NCBI RefSeq assembly: GCF_001428365.1
Contig: NZ_LMSH01000003.1
Span: 361,994-425,993 of the forward strand
Source: Arthrobacter sp. Soil763
Lineage (GTDB): Bacteria; Actinomycetota; Actinomycetes; Actinomycetales; Micrococcaceae
Length of the DNA stretch: 64,000 nucleotides
Direction: 5' to 3'
The position numbers and the translations under genes were made by a program. Within the stretch, counting starts at the first letter, position 1; every line of letters starts with the position of its first letter. The notes beneath the pieces were generated by a model. The model was not told the origin of the DNA and did not search any database. It saw only the letters and a list, made by a program, of their open reading frames with translations. This document shows positions 29,072-37,739 of the stretch, piece by piece.

Positions 29072-29533
29072 ATGTTCGAATGGCTGGCCGAAAACTGGTG
29101 GGCGCTGTGGCTCACGGTGTTCCTGGTGTTCGCCGTGGTGGAAATGCTCACCCTCGATCTTTTCTTCTTCATGCTTGGCGGCGGCGCCCTGGCCGGGCTC
29201 ATTGCGGATTTTGCCGGCGCCGAACCGTGGCTGCAGATCGTTGTCTTCAGCGTCGTTTCCCTGCTCATGATCGGCTTCGTGCGCCCCGTGGCGCTCAAGC
29301 ACTTGCGCAACAGTCCGGCTGACCAGCGCAGCAACATTGAACGGCTGATTGGCGAACCCGCCATCGTCGTGGAACAGGTCAACTCCGACGGCGGCCTGGT
29401 CAAGATTGGCGGCGACGTCTGGAGCGCGCGCTCGGTGTCCGGAGAGCTGGCGCCCGGGCAGCGTGCGGTGGTCAGCGCCATTGACGGCGCCACCGCGGTG
29501 ATCGTTCCGCAGCAGGAACCCGGGACGCGGTAG
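29072..29533 (+). CDS. NfeD-family membrane protein
   Basis: 153 aa with three or four membrane helices (about 8-27, 29-47 and 53-72) and a C-terminal OB-fold (about 90-148: RLIGEPAIVVEQV...GGLVKIGGDVWSARS...AVVSAIDGATAVIV). NfeD proteins pair with SPFH/stomatin proteins in membrane microdomains. The SPFH gene follows 48 bp later, the usual arrangement. Start ATG 29072 with AAGGGGGACG upstream; the longer open frame is ignored. Confidence 0.9.
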   Translation: MFEWLAENWWALWLTVFLVFAVVEMLTLDLFFFMLGGGALAGLIADFAGAEPWLQIVVFSVVSLLMIGFVRPVALKHLRNSPADQRSNIERLIGEPAIVVEQVNSDGGLVKIGGDVWSARSVSGELAPGQRAVVSAIDGATAVIVPQQEPGTR

Positions 29534-29581
29534 CAACTGCCGCGCCAACCATAACCACACAATTTGGGGAAAAGGTGATGT

Positions 29582-30619
29582 ATGGATATCGCAGTCGCAG
29601 TAGTGCTGCTGGTACTCGTAGCGTTTGTCATAATCGTGCTCGTGCGGTCGGTGCGGATTGTTCCGCAGGCCCGCGCCGGCGTCGTGGAACGCCTCGGGAA
29701 GTACCAGCGGACATTGAATCCGGGCCTGACGCTCCTGATTCCCTTTGTTGACCGGCTGCTGCCCCTCCTGGACCTCCGCGAACAGGTCGTGTCCTTCCCG
29801 CCGCAGCCGGTGATCACCGAGGACAACCTCGTGGTGTCCATCGACACGGTCGTCTACTTCCAGGTGACCGACGCGCGCGCCGCCACCTACGAGATCGCCA
29901 ACTACATCCAGGCCGTCGAACAGCTCACCACCACCACGCTCCGCAACGTCGTCGGCGGCCTGAACCTCGAGGAGGCCCTGACCTCCCGGGACCAGATCAA
30001 CGGCCAGCTGCGCGGGGTGCTGGATGAAGCGACCGGCCGGTGGGGCATCCGGGTCTCCCGGGTTGAGCTGAAGGCCATTGACCCGCCCCACTCCATCCAG
30101 GATTCGATGGAGAAGCAGATGCGTGCCGAGCGGGACCGCCGCGCGGCCATCCTGACGGCCGAAGGCACCAAGCAGTCCGCCATCCTGACCGCCGAGGGCC
30201 AGCGCCAGTCCTCGATCCTCAAGGCCGAAGGTGACGCGCAGGCGGCGATCCTGCGGGCCGACGGTGAGGCCCAGGCGATCCAGAAGGTGTTCGACGCCAT
30301 CCACAAGGGCAACCCGGACCACAAGCTGCTCGCCTACCAGTACCTGCAGACGCTGCCGAAGCTCGCCGAGGGCACGTCCAACAAGCTCTGGATCATCCCC
30401 AGCGAAGTCGGTGAAGCGCTCAAGGGCATCGGCGGCGCGCTGGGCGGTTTCGGCCCCGCGGCCGACGCCGAGCACGTCCCGGGCGGCAACCCCGACGGCC
30501 GTCCCGGCCGGCAGGCTCCGGTTGCGGCTGCAGGAGCTGCAGCTGCTGTTCCGGCCGCCGCAGCCCCGGTGGCGCCACCGGTGCCGACGTCGGCCCCAGG
30601 CTCTGCGCCCGAGGCCTGA
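29582..30619 (+). CDS. SPFH/Band 7 (stomatin-like) membrane protein
   Basis: 345 aa. It has one N-terminal membrane helix (2-22) and an SPFH domain (about 24-190: VPQARAGVVERLGKYQRTLNPGL ... DSMEKQMRAERDRRA). A repetitive coiled-coil follows with ILTAEGTKQSA, ILTAEGQRQSS, ILKAEGDAQAA and ILRADGEAQA in an 11-residue cadence. An Ala/Pro/Gly-rich tail of about 65 residues ends it. It probably forms an oligomeric membrane scaffold with the upstream NfeD protein, possibly for quality control. Start ATG with AAAGGTGATG upstream. Confidence 0.92.
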   Translation: MDIAVAVVLLVLVAFVIIVLVRSVRIVPQARAGVVERLGKYQRTLNPGLTLLIPFVDRLLPLLDLREQVVSFPPQPVITEDNLVVSIDTVVYFQVTDARAATYEIANYIQAVEQLTTTTLRNVVGGLNLEEALTSRDQINGQLRGVLDEATGRWGIRVSRVELKAIDPPHSIQDSMEKQMRAERDRRAAILTAEGTKQSAILTAEGQRQSSILKAEGDAQAAILRADGEAQAIQKVFDAIHKGNPDHKLLAYQYLQTLPKLAEGTSNKLWIIPSEVGEALKGIGGALGGFGPAADAEHVPGGNPDGRPGRQAPVAAAGAAAAVPAAAAPVAPPVPTSAPGSAPEA

Positions 30620-30637
30620 GAACAGACTGCAGCGGCC

Positions 30638-30676
30638 CGAAGGCCCGCCCCGCCACGCCGGCGGGGCGGGCCTTCG
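30638..30676 (+). terminator. Hairpin terminator after the SPFH gene
   Basis: A 17-bp stem (CGAAGGCCCGCCCCGCC with GGCGGGGCGGGCCTTCG) with loop ACGCC, 18 bp after the stop and without a T-tract. Confidence 0.85.
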
Positions 30677-30688
30677 CGGTCCGGCGGC

Positions 30689-30718
30689 TTTACCTGGCGG
30701 ACGGCGGGCGCGTATAGT
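30689..30718 (+). promoter_or_regulatory. Candidate housekeeping promoter of rbpA
   Basis: TTTACC (30689-30694), an 18-bp spacer and TATAGT (30713-30718), about 195 bp before the start codon. Confidence 0.45.
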
Positions 30719-30748
30719 GGAGTATTTGTCCGGCCGGTTCGGCTGGCT

Positions 30749-30776
30749 GGAACAATTAAGCTTCGCGGCGCGTTGA
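30749..30776 (+). promoter_or_regulatory. Candidate SigR/SigH-type (thiol-stress) promoter of rbpA
   Basis: GGAAC (30749-30753), exactly 18 bp, then GTTGA (30772-30776). This fits the GGAAT-N18-GTT consensus of actinobacterial SigR with one mismatch. In Streptomyces coelicolor rbpA is a known SigR target, which raises the likelihood here. Confidence 0.55.
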
Positions 30777-30803
30777 ACCTAATGTCGATTTTGGCAGTGA
30801 AAA

Positions 30804-30821
30804 GTGCACCTGCAGGTGCAC
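30804..30821. repeat. Perfect 18-bp palindrome in the rbpA leader
   Basis: GTGCACCTGCAGGTGCAC reads the same on both strands. It lies downstream of both candidate promoters, 93 bp before the rbpA start, in a roughly 290-bp intergenic region. A second short hairpin, GGCGCC-TAGC-GGCGCC, follows near 30851-30866. Possible operator or leader hairpin. Confidence 0.6.
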
Positions 30822-30913
30822 CGGGAACGCAATGCACCACATAGTCCGGCGGCGCCTAGCGGCGCCAGCCGGCGCAGGGCCGGGCCCTGGGAACCGAGCA
30901 TAAGGGAGAAAAG

Positions 30914-31261
30914 ATGAGCGATCGCAGCCTGCGGGGCATGCGCCTTGGCGCACAGAGCATGGAGACGGAATCCGGCGTCGAACCGGCTCCGCGCCAGCGG
31001 GTTGAGTACCGCTGCGAGGACGGCGAGCAGGTCTTCGTAACCTTCTCCTCCGAGGCCGAGATTCCCCCGGTCTGGGTTTCCAAGACCGGCAAGGAAGCGC
31101 TGCTGGTCGACGGCGAACGTCCCGTCAACAGCAACGAAAAAGCCGTCCGCACGCACTGGGACATGCTGCTGGAACGCCGCTCCCTGCCGGAGCTGGAGCA
31201 GATCCTCGAAGACCGCCTCACCATTCTGCGTGAGCGCCGCGGGGAACGCCGCTCCGCTTGA
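30914..31261 (+). CDS. rbpA: RNA polymerase-binding protein RbpA
   Basis: Actinobacteria-specific activator that binds sigma-2 of the principal sigma factor and stabilises the open complex; linked to rifampicin and stress tolerance. 115 aa. N-terminal MSDRSLRGMRLGAQSMET, a core domain (about 28-75; RQRVEYRCEDGEQVFVTFS, IPPVWVSKTG) and the C-terminal sigma-interaction helix THWDMLLERRSLPELEQILE. Only one Cys of the zinc-type core remains. The start ATG 30914 has AGGGAGAAAAG upstream. It is monocistronic, with a long leader and a strong terminator. Confidence 0.96.
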   Translation: MSDRSLRGMRLGAQSMETESGVEPAPRQRVEYRCEDGEQVFVTFSSEAEIPPVWVSKTGKEALLVDGERPVNSNEKAVRTHWDMLLERRSLPELEQILEDRLTILRERRGERRSA

Positions 31262-31275
31262 GGCTGCGCCCCACG

Positions 31276-31324
31276 AAAACAGGCCGGGCCGGCACCTCCA
31301 AGAGGTGCCGGCCCGGCCTGTTTT
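31276..31324. terminator. Bidirectional terminator between rbpA and the mannosyltransferase gene
   Basis: A perfect 23-bp stem starting AAAACAGGCCGGGCC and closing GGCCCGGCCTGTTTT, with the loop CAA. T-rich on both exits, 14 bp after rbpA. Confidence 0.93.
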
Positions 31325-31351
31325 GCGTCTGTCGGTTGCGCCGGCCCGGGG

Positions 31352-32089
31352 CTAGCTGCGGCCGAGCTTGCGGCTGAGGGTGTTCCAGCGGGCGGTGAGG
31401 CCCCACTTGGTGACGTTGATCATGGCCTCGACCACGATGTTGCCGCTCATCTTCGAGGCGCCCAGTTCGCGCTCCACGAAGGTGATGGGACGCTCCACAA
31501 TGTTCAGGCTCAGCTTGGCAACGCGCCAGGCGAGGTCCACCTGGAAGCCGTAGCCGACCGAGTCCACCGAATCGAGATTGAGCTTTTCGAGCGTGGTCCG
31601 GCGGAAGGCGCGGAAGCCGCCGGTGACGTCCTTGATCTTGACGCCGAGCATGACGCGGGCGTACGTGCTGCCGACGCGGGAGATGGCCTGGCGGTACAGC
31701 GGCCAGTTCACCACGCTTCCGCCGGGGACCCAGCGCGAGCCCATGGCGAGATCGGCGCCCTGCTCCACCGCTTCGATCAGCTGCGGCAGTTGCTCCGGCT
31801 TGTGCGAACCGTCGGCGTCCATCTCGACGAGGATGTCGTAGCCGGCGTCCAGGCCCCACTTGAACCCTGCAATGTACGCCGCGCCGAGGCCTGCCTTGCC
31901 GGCACGGTGCAGGACGTGGACCTGGCTGTCGGTGGCCGCGATGCTGTCGGCGAGTTCTCCGGTGCCGTCCGGGCTGTTGTCGTCGACCACGAGCACGTCG
32001 GAGGCGGGGACGGCGGTGCGCAGGCGCCCAAGGGTCTTGGGCAACGATTCCAGCTCGTTGTAGGTCGGGATAATCGTGAGGACACGCAC
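31352..32089 (-). CDS. Polyprenol-phosphate mannose synthase (GT2, DPM1/Ppm1-like)
   Basis: 245 aa family 2 glycosyltransferase that moves mannose from GDP-mannose to polyprenyl phosphate, the donor for lipoglycans and protein mannosylation. Motifs are IIPTYNELESL at the N-terminus, VVDDNSPDGTGELAD, EMDADGSHKPEQLP (DxD-like) and GGFRAFRR. It lacks the C-terminal membrane domains seen in some homologues, so it is the soluble DPM1 type. The start is GTG 32089 with AAGGAAAGG upstream. No lipoprotein N-acyltransferase (Lnt) domain is fused, unlike Mycobacterium Ppm1. Confidence 0.9.
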   Translation of the reverse strand: MRVLTIIPTYNELESLPKTLGRLRTAVPASDVLVVDDNSPDGTGELADSIAATDSQVHVLHRAGKAGLGAAYIAGFKWGLDAGYDILVEMDADGSHKPEQLPQLIEAVEQGADLAMGSRWVPGGSVVNWPLYRQAISRVGSTYARVMLGVKIKDVTGGFRAFRRTTLEKLNLDSVDSVGYGFQVDLAWRVAKLSLNIVERPITFVERELGASKMSGNIVVEAMINVTKWGLTARWNTLSRKLGRS

Positions 32090-32213
32090 AGCGGGGCCTT
32101 TCCTTGGGGAAACGGTCGAAGGGCCGGGATTGCCGGCAGTTGGCCGGCGACAGGCACAGCTCTCCATTATAGCCAGCCGGCGGACCGGATCCGGGCGCCG
32201 GCTAGCTGTGCAG

Positions 32214-33875
32214 CTAACTGCGAAGTGCGCCGTTGGCGAAAAGTTCGACGCCGTCGCGCACCGTTTGCAGGCACACCGGGTCGGTCCCGGTGTCCAGCGC
32301 AGGGAGCAGGGGGGTCCGGGCACGGGGGTCCGTGCTCCAGGACTGGACCCGGCCGTCGGCCACCTGCACCATCAGCTCCTCCACTTCCCAGACGGCGAAG
32401 CTGGCCGGGGCGCCCGGCACGAGCTGGCCGGCCATGGGGTTGCGGTACCGGGCGGCCCGCCAGCCGGCCCGGGTGTGGCCGAGGAAAGCGGCACGGGCGG
32501 AGATCCGCTCGGCGTCGTTGTGGTGTTCGAGGCAGGCGCGGACGCTGGACCAGGGCCGCAGCGGCGTGACCGGGCTGTCGCTGCCGAAGCACACCGGAAC
32601 GCCGGCCGAGAAGAAGGACCCGAACGGGTTCATGGCCGTGTGGCGTGCGCCCAGCCGCTGGGCGTAGAGGCTGTCCGGGCCGCCCCAGAGCGCGTCGAAG
32701 GCGGGCTGGGCGCTGACCGTGACCGAGAAGTGCGCCAGCCGCGCGATCGCTGCGGCGTCGGCGATTTCGACATGCTCGAGGCGGTGGCCAGCCGCGCGGA
32801 TACGCTGCTCGCCCACCTCGGCGGCCGCACGGTCCAGGGCTTCAAGCGCGGCGTCGAGTCCGGCGTCACCGATGACGTGGAAGCCTGCCTGCAGGCCGAG
32901 GAGCGAGCAGGCGGCCAGGTGCGCCGCCGCTTCGTCCACGGAGAGGTAGCGGGTGCCCCGCTCCCCCGCGGCGTCGCTGTAGTCCTCGCGGAGTGCGGCG
33001 GTGCGCGAGCCGATGGACCCATCCATGTTCAGGTCCCCGGCCAGGCCGAGGACAGGCACCCCCAGGGTCTCCAGGATGCTGCGGGCGTGTTCCTCCGAGG
33101 CCGCCAGCTGGCCCCAGTATGGCAGGATCTCCGGCGCCGGCCGCCCGGTCCGGTCCGCGGCGTTCCAGCCGGCGGCGAGCCGGAGGTCCTCGATGCTGCC
33201 GATGTGCGGGGCCGCCATCTCGGCCAGCGCGACGTAGCCGTTCGCGGCGGCCTCGGTCAGGGCGGCCTGCTGGTAGCCGGTCACGGCGGCTGCGGGAAGT
33301 TTCCGGGCAGCCAGCCTGGCGGCGGTGTGGGCGGCACGCTTGACCTGCGCGTCCGGGCCGGTGCCGTCCAGGGTTCCGAGGCCTGCCGCGGCGGCGAGGG
33401 AGTCCGAGACCAGCGCTGAGTGCACGTCTACCCGGGACAGGTAGACGGGACGGCCACCGGCGGCGCGTTCGAGTTCGGCGCGGGTGGGCAGCGCCGGATC
33501 AGTCCAGAGCGTTTCGTCCCAGCCGTGGCCCAGGACGGCGCCGTCGGCGGCGGATCCCGCCGCTGCGAAGCCGGCGACGGCGTCGAGGAGCTCCGCCGCT
33601 GACCGGACTCCGCCGAGCCGGAGCGATTCCAGGGCAATGCCGGTTTCTGTCAGGTGGACGTGGGAGTCGACGAAGCCCGGCGCGAGCAAGGCGCCCTTAA
33701 GGTCGATGACCTCCATGCTGGAGTCCGCGATGGACGTCGCGGCGTGTTCCGACCCGACCCAGGCGACGGTGTCGCCGTCGACCAGCATGGCGGTGGCGAA
33801 GGGGTCCGCAGCGGTATAGACGGAGCCGTTGCGGTACAGCGTCACTTTGCGCGGCCGGGACGGTGAAGCGGTCAT
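32214..33875 (-). CDS. Amidohydrolase (YtcJ-like, amidohydrolase 3 family)
   Basis: 553 aa TIM-barrel metal hydrolase. It starts with the small beta-sandwich domain (KVTLYRNGSVYTADP-like), then GFVDSHVHLTETG with the HxH metal ligands (about 70-78), GHGWDETLW, a middle segment MDGSIGSRTAALREDY, HRLEHVEIAD and the C-terminal FGSDSPVTPLRPWSSV. These match YtcJ-type hydrolases acting on amide substrates; the actual substrate is unknown. Start ATG 33875 with AAGGAG upstream. It lies 84 bp downstream of helY. Confidence 0.9.
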   Translation of the reverse strand: MTASPSRPRKVTLYRNGSVYTAADPFATAMLVDGDTVAWVGSEHAATSIADSSMEVIDLKGALLAPGFVDSHVHLTETGIALESLRLGGVRSAAELLDAVAGFAAAGSAADGAVLGHGWDETLWTDPALPTRAELERAAGGRPVYLSRVDVHSALVSDSLAAAAGLGTLDGTGPDAQVKRAAHTAARLAARKLPAAAVTGYQQAALTEAAANGYVALAEMAAPHIGSIEDLRLAAGWNAADRTGRPAPEILPYWGQLAASEEHARSILETLGVPVLGLAGDLNMDGSIGSRTAALREDYSDAAGERGTRYLSVDEAAAHLAACSLLGLQAGFHVIGDAGLDAALEALDRAAAEVGEQRIRAAGHRLEHVEIADAAAIARLAHFSVTVSAQPAFDALWGGPDSLYAQRLGARHTAMNPFGSFFSAGVPVCFGSDSPVTPLRPWSSVRACLEHHNDAERISARAAFLGHTRAGWRAARYRNPMAGQLVPGAPASFAVWEVEELMVQVADGRVQSWSTDPRARTPLLPALDTGTDPVCLQTVRDGVELFANGALRS

Positions 33876-33959
33876 GGCGGAATACTCCTTGTTGCTGGTG
33901 CCCGGCGGCGGGCCGGGCGGGGTGGGAAGCGGAATGCAGGGTTACCGGCGGTCAGCCGG

Positions 33960-36872
33960 TCAGGCGACGGATGAGTACGCCACGACCCCGCGTTTGACCA
34001 GGGTGATCGCCTCGGCGCAGAGCCGGGCGACGCGAGGATCCAGGCTGGGGATCTTGGCCAGCTGGTCCAGCAGGTCGATGACCTGTTTGACCCAGCGGAC
34101 GAAGTCGCCGGCGGCCAGGTCGGTGCCGCTGAGCACGTCCTGCAGGTGCCGGCCTTTGGCCCACTTGAAGATCGGCCAGACCAGTCCGAGTTCCGGTTCA
34201 CCGGTCAGCGGCAGCTTGCCGGCTTCCTCGGCGTCTTCCAGGGCAGACCATTCACGCACCACCGTGTCGACGGCGGATTCGAGCGAGACGCTCGGCATCT
34301 TGGGCCGCAGCCCGCGGTCCTCGCGCTTGGCTTGGTAGACCAGCACGCTGGCCAGTGCCGCGATCTCGGCGGCGTCCAGGTCACTGAAGGCCCCCATCCG
34401 CAGCGACTGGGAGATCAGCAGGTCCTTCTCCCCGTAGATCCGGCGGAGCCGCTGGCCGTCGGGGCTGATGGCCAGCTGCCCGGATTCGGAGCTCTCCAGG
34501 TAGCCGTAGCTGGTCAGGAGCGCGCAGACACGGTCGAAGGTCTTGGCGATGGTGTTGGTGCGCCCCTGGATCTGGCGGATCAGGCCGTCAGTTTCCTGCC
34601 GGAGCTTCCACCAGCGTTCGGACCAGCGGGCGTGGTCCTCGCGTTCGCTGCAGCCGTGGCACGGGTGGGCGCGCAGTTCGCGGCGTAGCTCGGTGATCTT
34701 CTTTTCCATGTTCGGCGCGGCGGCGGCGCGGCCGAAGTCCTCGTCCCGGCTGGGAGGTGCCGGCGGCCGGTTCTCCCGCAGGGCGTTGCGGACCGAGGAC
34801 GCGAGGTCCCGCCGGGACTTGGGCACCTTGGCGTTGAAGGACTTCGGGATCCGGACCCGGGTGATGGGTGAGAGCGGGCCTTCGACGTCGGTGAGGCCGA
34901 TCCGGCGCAGCTGGTTGTCCAGCGTCATGACAGCCGGGCGTGGCTCCCGTGAATGGTGGTCCGAGCTCAGCACGACGGCCAGCCCCGGCGCCCGCCCGGA
35001 CGGTACGTCCACGACGTCGCCGGGCAGCAGGCGGCTCAGCGAGTCCTCGGTGAGGGACTTCCGGGCGCGCGAGGTGCCCCGCGCGGCCGTCTTCTCGGCG
35101 TCGGACAGGGCGCGGCGCAGCCGGGCGTATTCGGTGAAGTCGCCGAGGTGGCAGCTCATGGACTTACTGAAGCCGGCGAGCGATTCCTCCCGGCTGCGGA
35201 CCTGCTTGGCGAGGCCGACGACGGAGCGGTCCGCCTGGAACTGGGCGAAGGAGGACTCGAGGATTTCACGCGCCCGGGCGCGGCCGAACTGGGCCACCAG
35301 GTTGATGGACATGTTGTAGGTGGGCCGGAAGCTGGAGTTCAGCGGGTAGGTGCGCCGGGACGCGAGTCCGGCGACGGCGGCGGGGTCGGTCCCCGGCTGC
35401 CAGAGCACCACGGCGTGGCCTTCGACGTCGATCCCGCGCCGGCCGGCCCGGCCGGTGAGCTGGGTGTACTCCCCCGCCGTGATGTTGACGTGGGCCTCGC
35501 CGTTGAACTTGTCGAGCTTTTCCAGCACGACGGAACGGGCGGGCATGTTGACCCCGAGGGCCAGGGTTTCGGTGGCGAACACGGCCTTGACCAGGCCGTC
35601 CGCGAAGAGTTTCTCCACGACCTCCTTGAACGTGGGCAGCATCCCGGCGTGGTGCGCGGCGAGGCCCCGGAGGAGGCCGTCGCGCCAGCTCCAGAAGCCG
35701 AGCACATCGAGGTCATCGGAGGGGATGTCCTGGGCGGCCTCGTCGACCCGCCGGGCGATGATGGCCTGTTCCTTCTCGGTGGTCAGCCACAGCCCGGCGG
35801 AGACGCACTGGGCGACGGCGGCGTCGCAGCCGGCGCGGGAGAAGATGAAGGTGATGGCCGGCAGCAGGTCCATCCGGTCCAGGCTGGCGATGACCTGCGG
35901 CCTGCTGGCCTTGCGGACGGGGCTGCGCGGGGCGGCCTGCGGCGCGGCGTCCCGCGGGCCGCGCTGGTTGCGCTGCCGGCGGCCGCCGTGGCCGTAGCGG
36001 CCGCGGAAGTTCATCTGGCTTTCCGCCCGCGCCATGGACAGCAGTTCGGGGTTGACCTCGTAGCCGGCGCGTTCGGTGATGATGGTGCCGCGCCCTGCGC
36101 CGGGGGCGGCTCCGGGTTCGGCCGTGGCCGCGGCGGTGTCCTGGCCTGCCGGCGCGATCTCGTCGAAGCTGGTGTCGCCGGCGAAGAGGTCCACGATCTT
36201 GCGCCCGACCATGACGTGCTGCCACAGCGGCACCGGGCGGTGTTCGGAAACGATCACGTCCGTCTGCCCGCGGACGGTGTCCAGCCAGGCGCCGAACTCC
36301 TCGGCGTTCGACACGGTGGCGCTGAGCGAGGCAACCTGGACCTCGCTGGGCAGGTGGATGATGACTTCCTCCCAGACGGCCCCGCGGAACCGGTCGGCCA
36401 GGTAGTGGACTTCATCCATGACCACGTAACCGAGGTCGTCCAGGGTGGCGGAGTCGGCGTACAGCATGTTCCGCAGCACCTCGGTGGTCATGACCACCAC
36501 CGGCGCTTCGCCGTTGATGCTGGTGTCCCCGGTGAGCAGGCCGACCTGGGCCGGGCCGTACTTCTCCGCCAGCTCGGTGTATTTCTGGTTGCTCAGCGCC
36601 TTGATCGGGGTGGTGTAGAAGGCCTTCAGGCCGCGCTGGAGGGCCAGGTAGATGGCGAACTCCCCCACGATCGTCTTCCCGGCTCCGGTGGGTGCGGCCA
36701 CGAGGACGCCCCGGCCGGCCTGCAGGGACAGGCAGGCCTCACGCTGGAACGGGTCCAGCTCGAAGGCGAGGGAACGGGTGAATCCGCCCAGGTAGGTCTT
36801 GGCTTCTGCGGCCCGCTCGGCGCTGGCGCGGTAGCGCTCGGACGGCGACTCCGGCCCGGGTAGTGAGGACAT
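33960..36872 (-). CDS. helY: Ski2/Mtr4-like DEAD/DEVH-box helicase (HelY)
   Basis: 970 aa superfamily 2 RNA/DNA helicase. Motif I is AAPTGAGKT (about 58), followed by TPIKALSNQKY, TGDTSINGEAP, motif II DEVH (about 155), motif III SATVSN, then VFATETLALGVNMPARSV and QLTGRAGRRG (motif VI) with an Arg finger. About 30 Arg/Gly/Pro-rich residues sit between the RecA domains (around 295-325). The C-terminal half has winged-helix and helical-bundle regions typical of the family. Position after tatC matches mycobacterial helY. TAGGCT lies 6 nt before ATG 36872, so it may also be transcribed from its own leaderless promoter. Confidence 0.94.
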   Translation of the reverse strand: MSSLPGPESPSERYRASAERAAEAKTYLGGFTRSLAFELDPFQREACLSLQAGRGVLVAAPTGAGKTIVGEFAIYLALQRGLKAFYTTPIKALSNQKYTELAEKYGPAQVGLLTGDTSINGEAPVVVMTTEVLRNMLYADSATLDDLGYVVMDEVHYLADRFRGAVWEEVIIHLPSEVQVASLSATVSNAEEFGAWLDTVRGQTDVIVSEHRPVPLWQHVMVGRKIVDLFAGDTSFDEIAPAGQDTAAATAEPGAAPGAGRGTIITERAGYEVNPELLSMARAESQMNFRGRYGHGGRRQRNQRGPRDAAPQAAPRSPVRKASRPQVIASLDRMDLLPAITFIFSRAGCDAAVAQCVSAGLWLTTEKEQAIIARRVDEAAQDIPSDDLDVLGFWSWRDGLLRGLAAHHAGMLPTFKEVVEKLFADGLVKAVFATETLALGVNMPARSVVLEKLDKFNGEAHVNITAGEYTQLTGRAGRRGIDVEGHAVVLWQPGTDPAAVAGLASRRTYPLNSSFRPTYNMSINLVAQFGRARAREILESSFAQFQADRSVVGLAKQVRSREESLAGFSKSMSCHLGDFTEYARLRRALSDAEKTAARGTSRARKSLTEDSLSRLLPGDVVDVPSGRAPGLAVVLSSDHHSREPRPAVMTLDNQLRRIGLTDVEGPLSPITRVRIPKSFNAKVPKSRRDLASSVRNALRENRPPAPPSRDEDFGRAAAAPNMEKKITELRRELRAHPCHGCSEREDHARWSERWWKLRQETDGLIRQIQGRTNTIAKTFDRVCALLTSYGYLESSESGQLAISPDGQRLRRIYGEKDLLISQSLRMGAFSDLDAAEIAALASVLVYQAKREDRGLRPKMPSVSLESAVDTVVREWSALEDAEEAGKLPLTGEPELGLVWPIFKWAKGRHLQDVLSGTDLAAGDFVRWVKQVIDLLDQLAKIPSLDPRVARLCAEAITLVKRGVVAYSSVA

Positions 36873-36896
36873 GATTCCAGCCTAGTGTGCTGCGGG

Positions 36897-37733
36897 CTAG
36901 AGATTCTCCAGCTCGGAGCTGGGAGTCGCCCGGTCCGCGGTGGCTTCGGTCTCGGCGTCGACCCTGGCCGCGCGCTTTTCCCGCCGGCGATCGTTGATCA
37001 GGCACAGCCCGATGGCGGTGAAGAACAGCAGCAGCATGGGCACGGCGAGGTAGAACATGCTCATCGCGTCCGCGCCCGGGGCCGCCATGGCGGCAAAAAG
37101 GCACACCAGGAAGACGGTGATCCGCCAGCTCCGCAGCAGCTGCTGGCCCTTGACCAGGCCGGCGAGGTTCAGGCCGAACAGCACCACCGGCAGCAGGAAG
37201 GCGATGCCGAAGGCCAGCAGGAGGCGCAGCACGAAGGAGAGGTAGACCTGGGCGCTGATGAAGTTGGAGCCGCCGGAGGGCGTGAAGTCGGTGAGCACGC
37301 GCACCGCGTTGGGCAGTACCAGCCACGCGAGCAGCACGCCGCCGACAAAGAGCGGGACGGCTGCGGCGACGAAGGACAGCGCGAGCCGCCGCTCCTTCTT
37401 GTGCAGCCCCGGCACGATGAACGCCCAGAGCTGGTAGAGCCAGACCGGGCTGGCCACGATCAGGCCAAGGAATACGGAGACCTGAATCATCAGGTCGAAG
37501 GAGCTCGCCACGCCGTCGAAGTTCAGGGAGGCCTGCCGGCCCTCGTGTTCGTTGAGGTCGCGGATGGGTTTGATCAGGGCCGCCAGCATGGGCTGGTAGA
37601 CCAGGAACCCGACGACGGTGCCGAGCACGACGGCGATGGCGGACTTGAAGAGCCGGTTCCGCAGCTCCTTGAGGTGATCGAGGAGGGCCATCCGGCCCTC
37701 GGGATTCGATCGGCGGCTTTTGGTTACTGCCAT
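36897..37733 (-). CDS. tatC: Twin-arginine translocase subunit TatC
   Basis: Receptor for twin-arginine signal peptides. 278 aa with six predicted helices. The family signatures MALLDHLKELRNRLFKS (first cytoplasmic region with the conserved Glu) and SFDLMIQVSVFLGLIVASPVWLYQLWAFIVPGL are present. A charged C-terminal tail of about 40 residues ends it. It follows tatA by 6 bp. No tatB is nearby, as usual in actinobacteria. A likely Tat substrate lies at 56202-57884. Confidence 0.95.
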   Translation of the reverse strand: MAVTKSRRSNPEGRMALLDHLKELRNRLFKSAIAVVLGTVVGFLVYQPMLAALIKPIRDLNEHEGRQASLNFDGVASSFDLMIQVSVFLGLIVASPVWLYQLWAFIVPGLHKKERRLALSFVAAAVPLFVGGVLLAWLVLPNAVRVLTDFTPSGGSNFISAQVYLSFVLRLLLAFGIAFLLPVVLFGLNLAGLVKGQQLLRSWRITVFLVCLFAAMAAPGADAMSMFYLAVPMLLLFFTAIGLCLINDRRREKRAARVDAETEATADRATPSSELENL

Positions 37734-37739
37734 CTGGTT

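Noticed and set aside
30166..30276. Tandem repeat of about 33 bp in the SPFH gene
   Set aside because: It encodes the normal 11-residue coiled-coil cadence (ILTAEG-type) of stomatin-like proteins, not a CRISPR or satellite.
31268..31330. Long inverted repeat as a possible mobile-element end
   Set aside because: It is a transcription terminator between convergent genes; there is no transposase or target duplication.
34953..36863. 636-residue open frame on the plus strand across helY
   Set aside because: Antisense to a complete helicase gene; repetitive Gly/Asp/Val composition.
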